Shown: positions 36,185-43,620 of the stretch, piece by piece
How positions within the stretch are numbered: the first letter of the stretch is position 1
How the letters are laid out: every line of letters starts with the position of its first letter
From: DASVTR01 sp033855775
GTDB taxonomy: Bacteria; Acidobacteriota; Blastocatellia; Pyrinomonadales; Pyrinomonadaceae
Length of the DNA: 55,768 nt
Assembly (NCBI GenBank): GCA_033855775.1
Contig: JAWVFT010000002.1
Span: 1-55,768, forward strand
Direction of reading: 5' to 3'
Notes under the pieces: model-generated
Told to the model about the DNA's origin: nothing
Seen by the model: only the letters and a program-made list of their open reading frames with translations
Database searches by the model: none
Translations under genes and position numbers: made by a program

Positions 36185-37539
36185 TCGGGTTGCGCCAGCA
36201 TCTCGCCCGTTGTGATTGGCTCGCGCGCGGCCAGCCAGTAGAGCCGCGCGCGATTCAGGATAAAAACGAAGAGGCACAAGACCAGCACGCGGTCGAAGTT
36301 GGCGAACAAGACTCCGGCCCAGTTGTAGCTTGAAAGGTCATGCGCCTTCGACAGTTTCCACCAGATGCCCGGCAGCTCCAGGACCATCGCCGCTTGCAAG
36401 ACCCACAGCGCGCCCTTGTCAGTCCACAGTTCGCGCCGTCGTGGATGCGGCACGGACACTGCCCATAGTCCCATCAAAATCGGCAACAGCAAAATCGTGT
36501 CGTAAGGATTATGAAAGACGCTCATCAGCAGCCACAGGCAGCACAGTTGCAGGACCGCCGCGTCGCGCTGCGCCTGACTGAGCCTGCTTTTCAAGAACGC
36601 CACCGCGGCGGCGCAGCCGAGCATGACGACGAGCAAGAGTTGTTGCAGGCGATTGCCCCACGCCTCGTTGTGAACGAAGAGAGAAATCAGCGGGCGCAAC
36701 TCGACGACGCGCAAGGCCGTGCTGCCCTGCACGTCCGCGCCGCGCCCGAATTGATGTTGCAGCACGGAAAGATAATCGCGCACCGCCGCAAACGGACTCT
36801 CCATCAATCGCAGCGCGTAGACGCAGACGCCCAAACCCATCAGCGCGCACGCCACCGTCGTCATCCGCCAACGCTTCGTAAAGAGCGCCCACAAGAGAAA
36901 GACACCGCCGATGTGCGGCTTCATCAAAGCCAGCGCGAGGAACAGTCCGCCGACGAGCGGGCGTTTCTCTTCAAACAAAAAAGCCAGCAGCCCGAAGCCT
37001 ATCACGAGCAGCGTAAACTGGCCGTTCGCCAGTCCCGTGCGAAGCCCCGCCCACGCCAGAAACATCGCGCAAGGCAACAACGCCGCGCGGCTCGACGCCT
37101 CCGGCTTAAACAAACGAAAGGCCAGATAGCAGACCAGCGGCGCGAGCAGCAAGTTCAGCGCGGCCCAGACGAAGGCCACCCAACTTTCGGGAAGCAGGGC
37201 CAGCGGCGAGAGCGCGACAATCGCGTGCGGCGGATAATTGGCGACGATGTAGTCCGGCAAATAGTACGGATTGCTTCCCTGCCAGAGCCACGTTCGCAGC
37301 CAGATATGGATGGAACTCAAGTCCTGACTATGGCCCGGCCTGATGGCCGTCAGCGCGCCCCAACAGATATTCACGGCGGCGATGCCAAGCCACGCGTAGA
37401 GATGCGCGTTGTCAAACTTCCTAGCTCTGTCAATCCTGCTGGTTTTCAAACTGCTCGAACTCAAACTTAGGCTCTCCGGCTCGACTGCGTGGCTACGAAC
37501 TATGCGCGATGATGATGGATGAAAGAAGCGCTCGCTCAA
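36181..37539 (-). CDS. Polyprenol-phosphate-sugar-dependent glycosyltransferase, GT87 (DUF2029) type
   Basis: 452 residues with about ten transmembrane helices. N-terminal charged tail, first helix LYAWLGIAAVNICWGAL, then the GT-C style periplasmic loop with DLSSIHIWLRTWLWQGSNPYY and YPPHAIVALSPLALLP, and LANGQFTLLVIGFGLL, which match the DUF2029/GT87 pattern. It should use a polyprenyl-phosphate sugar outside the membrane. TTG 37539 is the apparent start, as no Met is nearby; this is uncertain. It is coupled to the GT9 gene by a 4-base overlap. Confidence 0.8.
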   Translation of the reverse strand: MSERFFHPSSSRIVRSHAVEPESLSLSSSSLKTSRIDRARKFDNAHLYAWLGIAAVNICWGALTAIRPGHSQDLSSIHIWLRTWLWQGSNPYYLPDYIVANYPPHAIVALSPLALLPESWVAFVWAALNLLLAPLVCYLAFRLFKPEASSRAALLPCAMFLAWAGLRTGLANGQFTLLVIGFGLLAFLFEEKRPLVGGLFLALALMKPHIGGVFLLWALFTKRWRMTTVACALMGLGVCVYALRLMESPFAAVRDYLSVLQHQFGRGADVQGSTALRVVELRPLISLFVHNEAWGNRLQQLLLVVMLGCAAAVAFLKSRLSQAQRDAAVLQLCCLWLLMSVFHNPYDTILLLPILMGLWAVSVPHPRRRELWTDKGALWVLQAAMVLELPGIWWKLSKAHDLSSYNWAGVLFANFDRVLVLCLFVFILNRARLYWLAAREPITTGEMLAQPE

Positions 37540-37563
37540 TTCATTGTTTGAAGCTGTACGTGC

Positions 37564-37599
37564 AACTCGTCGTTTGTCATCGCTCGCTTAACTCGTCGT
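37564..37599. repeat. Direct repeat over a stop codon
   Basis: AACTCGTCGT occurs at 37564-37573 and 37590-37599 (period 26). The second copy touches the TAA at 37590-37588 of the fused glycosyltransferase-methyltransferase gene. Confidence 0.65.
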
Positions 37600-38964
37600 C
37601 TCCGGGTTGAGGCGCATGGCTTCGCCGACCGTTTGCGCGCCGATGGCGACTTTCTCCGCTTCGAGGCTCTGTTCGACGGCGACCGCCGGAGCGGGCTTGC
37701 GCGCTTTGAAAATCATCTCGCAAAAGCCGACGTACTGGCAGTCCAACGATTCGAAGCCCATCTCTTTCAATCGTTCGGCCAGGCCCGCCGCCGTGTAGTG
37801 CGTGATGTGCTCGTGTGCGTAAGCGCCGGGCAGGACTTTGCCGTAAATCCATTCGAGCATCAGCCAGAGGCGGCGGCTGTAGTCGGGCGTGCCGAGAATC
37901 AACGTGCCGCCGGGACGTAGCACGCGCCACATCTCTGTCATGATTTCCGGCTTGTCCGGCACGTGCTCTATGACTTCAGAGTTGATGACGCAATCGAAGC
38001 TCGCGTCGTCAAACGGCAGTTGGTCGCAACTGCCGCGCACGAGCCGCGCGTGTTGGGGCTTGAGCCAGCGCAGCTTGTTTTGCAGGATGTCCATCCCGAC
38101 GGCGTTCGGCATGTCCAGAATAATCCGGCTCGTGCCGCAACCGATGTCGAGCACGCGCTGCTCCGCGCGCCCCGCAAAGGCTAGAATGATTTTATGGCGC
38201 GTCCGCTGCCAGTAGCGTTGCAGCCAGATGGGGCTGTCGAACGCGCGGTAATCATAGTCGGCAGACTCGACCGAGTTGCGCAGACGCCACATTCGTCCGA
38301 GCGTTCTCAGGTAAGCAATCGCAAATTTGAAGAGCCGCGCGTGCGAACTGCCGGAGCCGCGCGCCATGTAGCTGAACGGGACTTCGCGGATGCGCCAGCC
38401 TTCGGCATGGACACGCACCAGTATCTCTTCCAGCACGTCGAAGTCGCGCGAGGTCAGATGCATGCCTTCCAACACCTCGCGGCGATACATGCGAAAGCCG
38501 CTCGACAAATCTCGAATCGGCATCGAAAGCGCGATGCCGTAAGTGCGATTCAGAATATGGCTGAGCACGCGGCGGCCCTTGCCCATGTCGGCCTTGCCGC
38601 CCTCGACGTAGCGCGAGGCGATGAGGACTTCGGCGCGGTCGCGGCAGCGCCAGAAATCGAAGAGGAAGACGGGACGATGCGAGAGGTCTGCGTCCATCGT
38701 CACGATGTAGGGCGCGCTGGTCGCGGCAAAGCCCGCGAGCAAGGCTCCGCCGTAGCCGCGCTCCTGCTGCACGACGACGCGCGCCCCGCGACGCTCCGCC
38801 GCTTCGCGCGTGCCGTCATCCGAACCCGCGTCGGCGATGACAATCTCCGCGACCAGCCCCAACTCGTCCAACACCTCTTTGAGCGCGGGCAGCAGGAGGT
38901 CTAAATTTTCTCGCTCGTTCCACGCCGGGATGACGACGGCAATATCGGGCCGCTGTGGCTGCAT
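37588..38964 (-). CDS. Fusion: GT2 glycosyltransferase plus SAM methyltransferase
   Basis: 458 residues. Residues 1-235 are a GT-A domain of the dolichol-phosphate-mannose-synthase-like GT2 group: VVIPAWNEREN, IADAGSDDGT, RGYGGALLAGF, the DxD motif TMDADLSH (89-96) and SGFRMYRR. Residues about 265-430 are a class I methyltransferase: VLDIGCGTSRII, FDCVINSEVIEHVPDKP, WRVLRPGGTLILGTP. No transmembrane segment is present. One chain could make a sugar carrier or add a sugar and then methylate it. ATG 38964 is preferred (GAGG about 12 bases upstream); TTG 38982 adds six residues. The sequence is continuous through the junction with no frameshift. Confidence 0.88.
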   Translation of the reverse strand: MQPQRPDIAVVIPAWNERENLDLLLPALKEVLDELGLVAEIVIADAGSDDGTREAAERRGARVVVQQERGYGGALLAGFAATSAPYIVTMDADLSHRPVFLFDFWRCRDRAEVLIASRYVEGGKADMGKGRRVLSHILNRTYGIALSMPIRDLSSGFRMYRREVLEGMHLTSRDFDVLEEILVRVHAEGWRIREVPFSYMARGSGSSHARLFKFAIAYLRTLGRMWRLRNSVESADYDYRAFDSPIWLQRYWQRTRHKIILAFAGRAEQRVLDIGCGTSRIILDMPNAVGMDILQNKLRWLKPQHARLVRGSCDQLPFDDASFDCVINSEVIEHVPDKPEIMTEMWRVLRPGGTLILGTPDYSRRLWLMLEWIYGKVLPGAYAHEHITHYTAAGLAERLKEMGFESLDCQYVGFCEMIFKARKPAPAVAVEQSLEAEKVAIGAQTVGEAMRLNPETTS

Positions 38965-39017
38965 GTTGGAAGAATTCCTCAAAATGTTTTAGATGAATGC
39001 TGAAGAATAGAAATGAA

Positions 39018-40046
39018 CTATTGGCTGGCCGCGCCCGCGACGGGTTCGGCTCCTGCTTTGAGCAAGGCGAGGTCTGCGTCAACCATCATTCGCACAAGCT
39101 GGCGAAAGGAAGTGCGCGGCTGCCAGCCGAGAGCGCGTCGCGCCTTCGAGGCGTCGCCGACGACCGCGTTGACCTCAGCCGGGCGCAAGTATTTGGCGTC
39201 CGTCTCGACGTGTCGCTGCCAGTCCAAGTCCAGATAGCCGAAGGCTTCATCCAAGAACTCGCGGACGGTGTGCGACTCGCCGGTCGCAATCACGTAGTCG
39301 TCCGGCGCGGGCTGCTGCAACATCAACCAAGCGGCCTCCATGTAGTCGCGCGCGAAGCCCCAATCGCGCCGCGCGTCCAAGTTGCCGAGCACCAGACGCT
39401 CCTGCAATCCGAGCTTGATGCGAACCGCGCCGAGCGTAATCTTGCGCGTCACGAAATTCTCGCCACGACGCGGCGATTCATGGTTGAAGAGAATGCCGTT
39501 GACGGCATACATCCTGTAAGCCTCGCGGTAATTGTTGGTCATCCAGTAGGCGAATAATTTGGAGACGGCGTAGGGCGAGCGCGGGTGAAAAGGCGTCGTC
39601 TCATTCTGCGGCGAGATTTCCGTGTTGCCGTAGAGTTCCGAAGACGAGGCTTGATAATAACGCGCGCCGGGGCTGGCTTCGCGCAGGGCTTCGAGCAAGC
39701 GCAGTGTTCCGAGCGCGTCAATGTCCGCCGTGTGCTCAGGCATCTCGAAGCTGACGCGCACGTGGCTCTGCCCCGCCAGATTGTAGACTTCATCCGGCTC
39801 GACTTCGCGCACGATGCGATTGAGCGAGATGCCGTCGTTCATGTCGCCGTAGAGCAAGTGAAGATGCGCGCCGCGCGACTCTCGCTCGCCGCCCTCGTCC
39901 GTGTGCGTCAGGTGGTCAATGCGCCCGCGCGTCAAGGCGCTGGAACGACGCACGAGGCCGAAGACTTCGTAGCCTTTGCCGAGCAGTATCTCGGCCAGAT
40001 ACGAGCCGTCCTGCCCAGTGATGCCTGTGATAAGCGCGCGCTTCAT
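39018..40046 (-). CDS. gmd: GDP-mannose 4,6-dehydratase
   Basis: Turns GDP-D-mannose into GDP-4-keto-6-deoxymannose, precursor of GDP-fucose, rhamnose, colitose or perosamine. 342 residues: NADP site TGITGQDGSYLAEILL, VRRSS, LYGDMNDG, NLAGQSHVRVSFE, SSSELYGNT, catalytic YAVSK, FNHESPRRGENFVTRKI, RRDWGFARDYMEAAW. Very strong family match and a normal length. No GDP-fucose synthetase (Fcl), Rmd or PerA-type aminotransferase is present in the window, so the final sugar is not known. Confidence 0.95.
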   Translation of the reverse strand: MKRALITGITGQDGSYLAEILLGKGYEVFGLVRRSSALTRGRIDHLTHTDEGGERESRGAHLHLLYGDMNDGISLNRIVREVEPDEVYNLAGQSHVRVSFEMPEHTADIDALGTLRLLEALREASPGARYYQASSSELYGNTEISPQNETTPFHPRSPYAVSKLFAYWMTNNYREAYRMYAVNGILFNHESPRRGENFVTRKITLGAVRIKLGLQERLVLGNLDARRDWGFARDYMEAAWLMLQQPAPDDYVIATGESHTVREFLDEAFGYLDLDWQRHVETDAKYLRPAEVNAVVGDASKARRALGWQPRTSFRQLVRMMVDADLALLKAGAEPVAGAASQ

Positions 40047-40118
40047 GCTTTCAGTTTGTGCTCAAGCTTTAAGTGTGAACTCAGGATTGCCGTGCGTTGC
40101 GACGTTCGCTTTCGCCGC

Positions 40119-40511
40119 TCAAAACATATTATCGAAATGCTCTTCGTTGCTCTGGCGACCGCGATAGTCTTCCCAGTTTGTGGTCGCGCCCTTTAGCCTT
40201 CGTCGCTTCATAGTATCACGCCCGAAGAGACGCATGATGAATCCGAGCGGAACGAAAATCAGAAAGTAGAAGACGCCCAGAATGATTCTCGTGTTGACGG
40301 CTCCCAGGACTCCGGCGAAGCCCATCCACACGGCTTCAACCGGCTCCAACAGCTTCGGCAACAGGAGCGCGAAGAGCGCGAAAGCGACGGCCATCGCGCC
40401 GAGAATCATCGCGGCGGTCGCGCGTTGCCTGTACAGCAGCAGGAGGGCGAAGACCGCGGCCACGCACGCCATCGTCAACCCGAATTTTCTTCCGTTACGC
40501 TGAGCCTTCAT
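40119..40511 (-). CDS. SxtJ-family membrane protein
   Basis: About 130 residues with three or four hydrophobic segments: two adjacent ones near residues 14-60 (MACVAAVFALLLLY, MILGAMAVAFALFALLL) and one near 82-100 (IILGVFYFLIFVPLGFIMRLF). A basic and acidic cytosolic tail follows, containing NWEDYRGRQSNEEHFDNMF. The YFLIFVPLGFIMRLFGRD region and the end resemble SxtJ, a protein of unknown function encoded beside the O-carbamoyltransferase in saxitoxin clusters. It lies 8 bases after the carbamoyltransferase stop. ATG 40511 is chosen; an earlier start at 40547 would overlap the carbamoyltransferase. Confidence 0.78.
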   Translation of the reverse strand: MKAQRNGRKFGLTMACVAAVFALLLLYRQRATAAMILGAMAVAFALFALLLPKLLEPVEAVWMGFAGVLGAVNTRIILGVFYFLIFVPLGFIMRLFGRDTMKRRRLKGATTNWEDYRGRQSNEEHFDNMF

Positions 40512-40519
40512 GGTGAAAC

Positions 40520-42364
40520 TTAATCGAGCGCGAACTCTGTCCGCCAATCCGTCTTGTCTGCGGCTTCCGGTTGCGCCCGCTTATCCAGGATAAAATTTTC
40601 CAGCACAAGGTAATCCATCTCCGTTCGCATGAAGCAGCGATAAGCGTCTTCGGGCGTGCAGACAATCGGCTCGCCGCGCACGTTGAAGGAGGTGTTAACG
40701 ATGACGGGGCAGCCCGTCTGTTGGTAGAAGGCGTTGATGATGTCGTAGTAGAGCGGGTTGGCTTCGCGCCTGACGGTCTGCACGCGCGCCGAGTAGTCAA
40801 CGTGCGTCACCGCCGGGATGGTCGAGCGCGTCGCCTTCAACTTCTCTATGCCCCACAGCTTTTGCGAGCCGTTGGTCTGCGCGACGTGATGCTCCTTGCG
40901 CACTTCGGCCACGAGCAGCATGTAAGGGCTTTCGTCCTCCAACTCGAAATAATCGCTGACGCGCTCGCGCAAAATCGAAGGAGCGAAGGGACGAAACGAT
41001 TCGCGGTATTTAATCTTCAGGTTCATCACAGACTGCATCTCCTGCGAGCGCGAATCGCCGATGATGCTTCTTGCGCCGAGAGCGCGCGGGCCAAACTCCA
41101 TGCGCCCCTGCAACAGCCCGACAACTTTCCCTGCGGCGATAAGCTCGGCCACGCGCGACGGCAACGCGGCGGCGTCGAAACGCTCAGCCGGAATGTTTCG
41201 GCTCTTCAAAAAGCTTTCGATGTCGGCCTCGCTGTAAGCGGGGCCAAGCAGCCCGCCCTTCATCCTGTCCCAATATTCTTCGCCGCCGCCGTTGAGCCTT
41301 GGCGGCTGCGGTCGCTCCTTTTTCAAGTAGCGATGATAGACGGCGTAAGCGACGCCGAGCGCGCCGCCCGCGTCGCCCGAAGCGGGCTGAATCCAGAGCC
41401 GCTTGAACGGCCCTTCGCGCAGGAGCTTGCCGTTGGCCACGCAGTTGAGAGCCACGCCGCCGGACATGCACAGATTCTCCATGCCCGTCTCGCCGTGTAT
41501 GTGCCGCGCCATCCGCAGGACGACTTCCTCGACAATCAACTGCACGCTCGCCGCCAAATCCATCTCGCGTTGTGTGATGGGAGCTTCGGGGCGACGCGCG
41601 GGGCCGCCGAAGAGACGCTCGAAAGCCGAGCCGGTCATCCGTAGCGCGTGCGGAAAAGTGAAGTAGCGCAGGTTCAAACGCAACGAGCCGTCGTCGTAAA
41701 TCTCGACCAACTCGCGCTTCATCAAGTCAACGTACTTAGGCTCGCCGTACGGCGCGAGGCCCATCAGCTTGTACTCGCCCGAATTGACTTTGAAGCCCGT
41801 GAAGGCCGTGAACGCGGAATAGAGCAAGCCTATCGAGTGCGGAAATTTCATCTGCTTGAGCAACTTCAACTCGCGCCCGCGCCCGACGCCGTAGCTCGCC
41901 GTGGCCCACTCGCCAACGCCGTCAACCGTCAGCACCGCGGCCTCTTCAAACGGCGAAGGATAAAACGCGCTGGCCGCGTGCGATTCGTGATGATCGCCGA
42001 AGAGTAGCTTGCCTTTATAGGCCAACTCTTTGCGGAGCAGGCTTTGCAGGTTGAGCTTCTCTTTCAACCAACCCGGCATGCCCTTCATGTACGAACGAAA
42101 GCCCTTCGGGGCGTGCGCCAGATACGTCTCGAACAATCGCTCAAACTTCACCAGCGGCTTATCGTAAAAGGCGACGTAATCAACCGCCTCGATGCCGATG
42201 CCCGCCTCGCTCAAGCAATAGGCGACGGCCTCACGCGGAAATTCGTGGTCGTGCTTGCGGCGCGTGAAGCGCTCTTCCTGCGCGGCGGCGATTATCTCTC
42301 CGTCGCGCAGTAGGCAAGCCGCCGAATCATGATAGTAGGCCGAGAGGCCGAGGATTGTCGTCAT
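40520..42364 (-). CDS. O-carbamoyltransferase (NodU/CmcH/SxtI family), copy 2
   Basis: 614 residues. ILGLSAYYHDSAACLL, metal site GDHHESHAASAFY (123-135), TVDGVGEW (146-153), MGLAPYGEP, MSGGVALNCVANG, YrdC-like-domain motifs GRMEFGPRALGARS (420-433) and FRPFAPS (457-463), and a C-terminal VNTSFNVRGEPIVCTP. All expected catalytic regions are present. Start ATG 42364 follows the DUF5989 stop by one base (TAGcATG), so the genes are translationally coupled. The family match and neighbours are as in the sxtI-sxtJ-sxtK group. Likely substrate: a hydroxyl on the lipid-linked or membrane-bound saccharide. Confidence 0.93.
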   Translation of the reverse strand: MTTILGLSAYYHDSAACLLRDGEIIAAAQEERFTRRKHDHEFPREAVAYCLSEAGIGIEAVDYVAFYDKPLVKFERLFETYLAHAPKGFRSYMKGMPGWLKEKLNLQSLLRKELAYKGKLLFGDHHESHAASAFYPSPFEEAAVLTVDGVGEWATASYGVGRGRELKLLKQMKFPHSIGLLYSAFTAFTGFKVNSGEYKLMGLAPYGEPKYVDLMKRELVEIYDDGSLRLNLRYFTFPHALRMTGSAFERLFGGPARRPEAPITQREMDLAASVQLIVEEVVLRMARHIHGETGMENLCMSGGVALNCVANGKLLREGPFKRLWIQPASGDAGGALGVAYAVYHRYLKKERPQPPRLNGGGEEYWDRMKGGLLGPAYSEADIESFLKSRNIPAERFDAAALPSRVAELIAAGKVVGLLQGRMEFGPRALGARSIIGDSRSQEMQSVMNLKIKYRESFRPFAPSILRERVSDYFELEDESPYMLLVAEVRKEHHVAQTNGSQKLWGIEKLKATRSTIPAVTHVDYSARVQTVRREANPLYYDIINAFYQQTGCPVIVNTSFNVRGEPIVCTPEDAYRCFMRTEMDYLVLENFILDKRAQPEAADKTDWRTEFALD

Positions 42365-42365
42365 G

Positions 42366-42518
42366 CTAAAACAGCGGGTAGAGGAACGGCGCGATGGCCG
42401 AACTCTGCGCGAAGATGATAAAGAAACCGATGAGCCCAAGCAGCACAAAGAATGGAATCATCCACCATTTCTTTTCCTGCTTGAGGAACATGACCATTTC
42501 ACGTAACAGTGACAACAT
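42366..42518 (-). CDS. DUF5989 (SxtK-like) single-span membrane peptide, 50 residues
   Basis: A short gene that is easily missed. Product: MLSLLREMVMFLKQEKKWW, an amphipathic basic start with the Lys-Lys-Trp-Trp signature, then one transmembrane helix (PFFVLLGLIGFFIIF) and AQSSAIAPFLYPLF. The FLKQEKKWW and the C-terminal APF-Y-LF match the DUF5989 family. GGGAGG lies 6 bases before ATG 42518 (with an adjacent TTG). Its stop is one base from the carbamoyltransferase ATG. It probably anchors or tethers the carbamoyltransferase to the membrane; this is inference. Confidence 0.85.
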   Translation of the reverse strand: MLSLLREMVMFLKQEKKWWMIPFFVLLGLIGFFIIFAQSSAIAPFLYPLF

Positions 42519-42568
42519 CAACAGCCTCCCCGTCGTCGTTCAAGGCGCGACGAAAAAAGCGCGCCCGC

Positions 42569-43588
42569 TTATTCAAGAGCCTTGAAAAAATCGCCCGCGA
42601 TAAAAGTGATGGCCCGCGCGCTCGGATGCGGGTCGTTCCAGAGAACCTTCGCTTCGTTAAACTTCAAATTCTCGATGTGAGATTTGGCGACGAAAGATTT
42701 GATGCCGCGCGCGTCCAGACTCTTTTTGATGGCCGCTTCGTAGGCCAGCGATTTTTCAGGCGCGTAATAATGCTCGACATCCCTGTAGATGGCAACCGCG
42801 AAGCTCATCTTTCGTTGCCCGCATAGCTCCTGCATCTTGCTCAAAGCGTCCATCGAGTAATTAAATTCCGGCTGCCTGTTCTCAAGGTCGAACTTGCCCG
42901 AATAGCCGTCCGTGTTATTAAGCCGCGCGCTTACTTTCTTGATGCCGTCGCTAATTAAAAAAGCTGTGTAGAAGTGCGAGTAAAGCGCGCGAGTGAAACG
43001 CAGGAACGCTGTGTCTCGTTGCGCGAACGAAGGAAGATTGCCGCGCCGGATGCCGAAATAATCGTTCTCGAAAGTGATGTCGTTGGGAATATAAAGGACG
43101 ATAACGTCGGTCGCTGTGTGCTTCGTTAGATAGTCCTCAAGCGAGCCGTACTCGTTCCATGAAGTGTAGCCGGAGACGCCGATGCTCTTCACCTGATAGT
43201 TCAAATTTTTCGTGTAGACGAGATTCTGTAGCTGCGAAGCAATCGTTTCTTCGTCCGACAATCCGTGGCCGAAGACCGCCGAATCGCCAAGTATCAAAAC
43301 TACCCTGTCAGGGTTTTCTTTCGCCGCCGCTTGAGCCAGGCGCGGGTCCGGGCTGACCACGCGATAGCCGTCGGCGTCGGTCCTGACACGCTGCCCTGCG
43401 TACAAGCCGTCGTAGTTGGGCTTCAGTTTATACGGCATCAACTCGCTATCGTTGGCGACGTAAAGGCCGGGGTCCATCAGAATCGGGCGATAGTTGATTA
43501 AGCGCAGAACAATCTCGCTGACGATAAGACCGCAGGCCAGCGAAAACAGGAGCGCGAAGATGCGCAGCTTTGTTCTTTTGGAAATCAT
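42569..43588 (-). CDS. Membrane-anchored SGNH-hydrolase-like protein
   Basis: 339 residues. One N-terminal transmembrane helix (about 8-28) is followed by an SGNH-type domain: ILGDSAVFGHGL carries the GDS nucleophile block, GVSGYTSWNEYGSL, IVLYIPNDI, and the C-terminal NDPHPSARA with the Asp-x-x-His-type catalytic His. Topology puts the domain outside the cytosol. Members remove or transfer acyl groups on polysaccharides. It sits directly before the DUF5989-carbamoyltransferase-SxtJ set with a 50-base gap. Its link to carbamoylation is inferred from position. Confidence 0.75.
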   Translation of the reverse strand: MISKRTKLRIFALLFSLACGLIVSEIVLRLINYRPILMDPGLYVANDSELMPYKLKPNYDGLYAGQRVRTDADGYRVVSPDPRLAQAAAKENPDRVVLILGDSAVFGHGLSDEETIASQLQNLVYTKNLNYQVKSIGVSGYTSWNEYGSLEDYLTKHTATDVIVLYIPNDITFENDYFGIRRGNLPSFAQRDTAFLRFTRALYSHFYTAFLISDGIKKVSARLNNTDGYSGKFDLENRQPEFNYSMDALSKMQELCGQRKMSFAVAIYRDVEHYYAPEKSLAYEAAIKKSLDARGIKSFVAKSHIENLKFNEAKVLWNDPHPSARAITFIAGDFFKALE

Positions 43589-43620
43589 CGTGGGTTAAGC
43601 CCTGGGGGCGAACGGCCCGG

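Noticed and set aside
34943..36277. Longer start for the GT9 protein at 36277
   Set aside because: It would overlap the GT87 gene by about 97 bases; ATG 36184 gives the usual 4-base overlap and a normal family N terminus.
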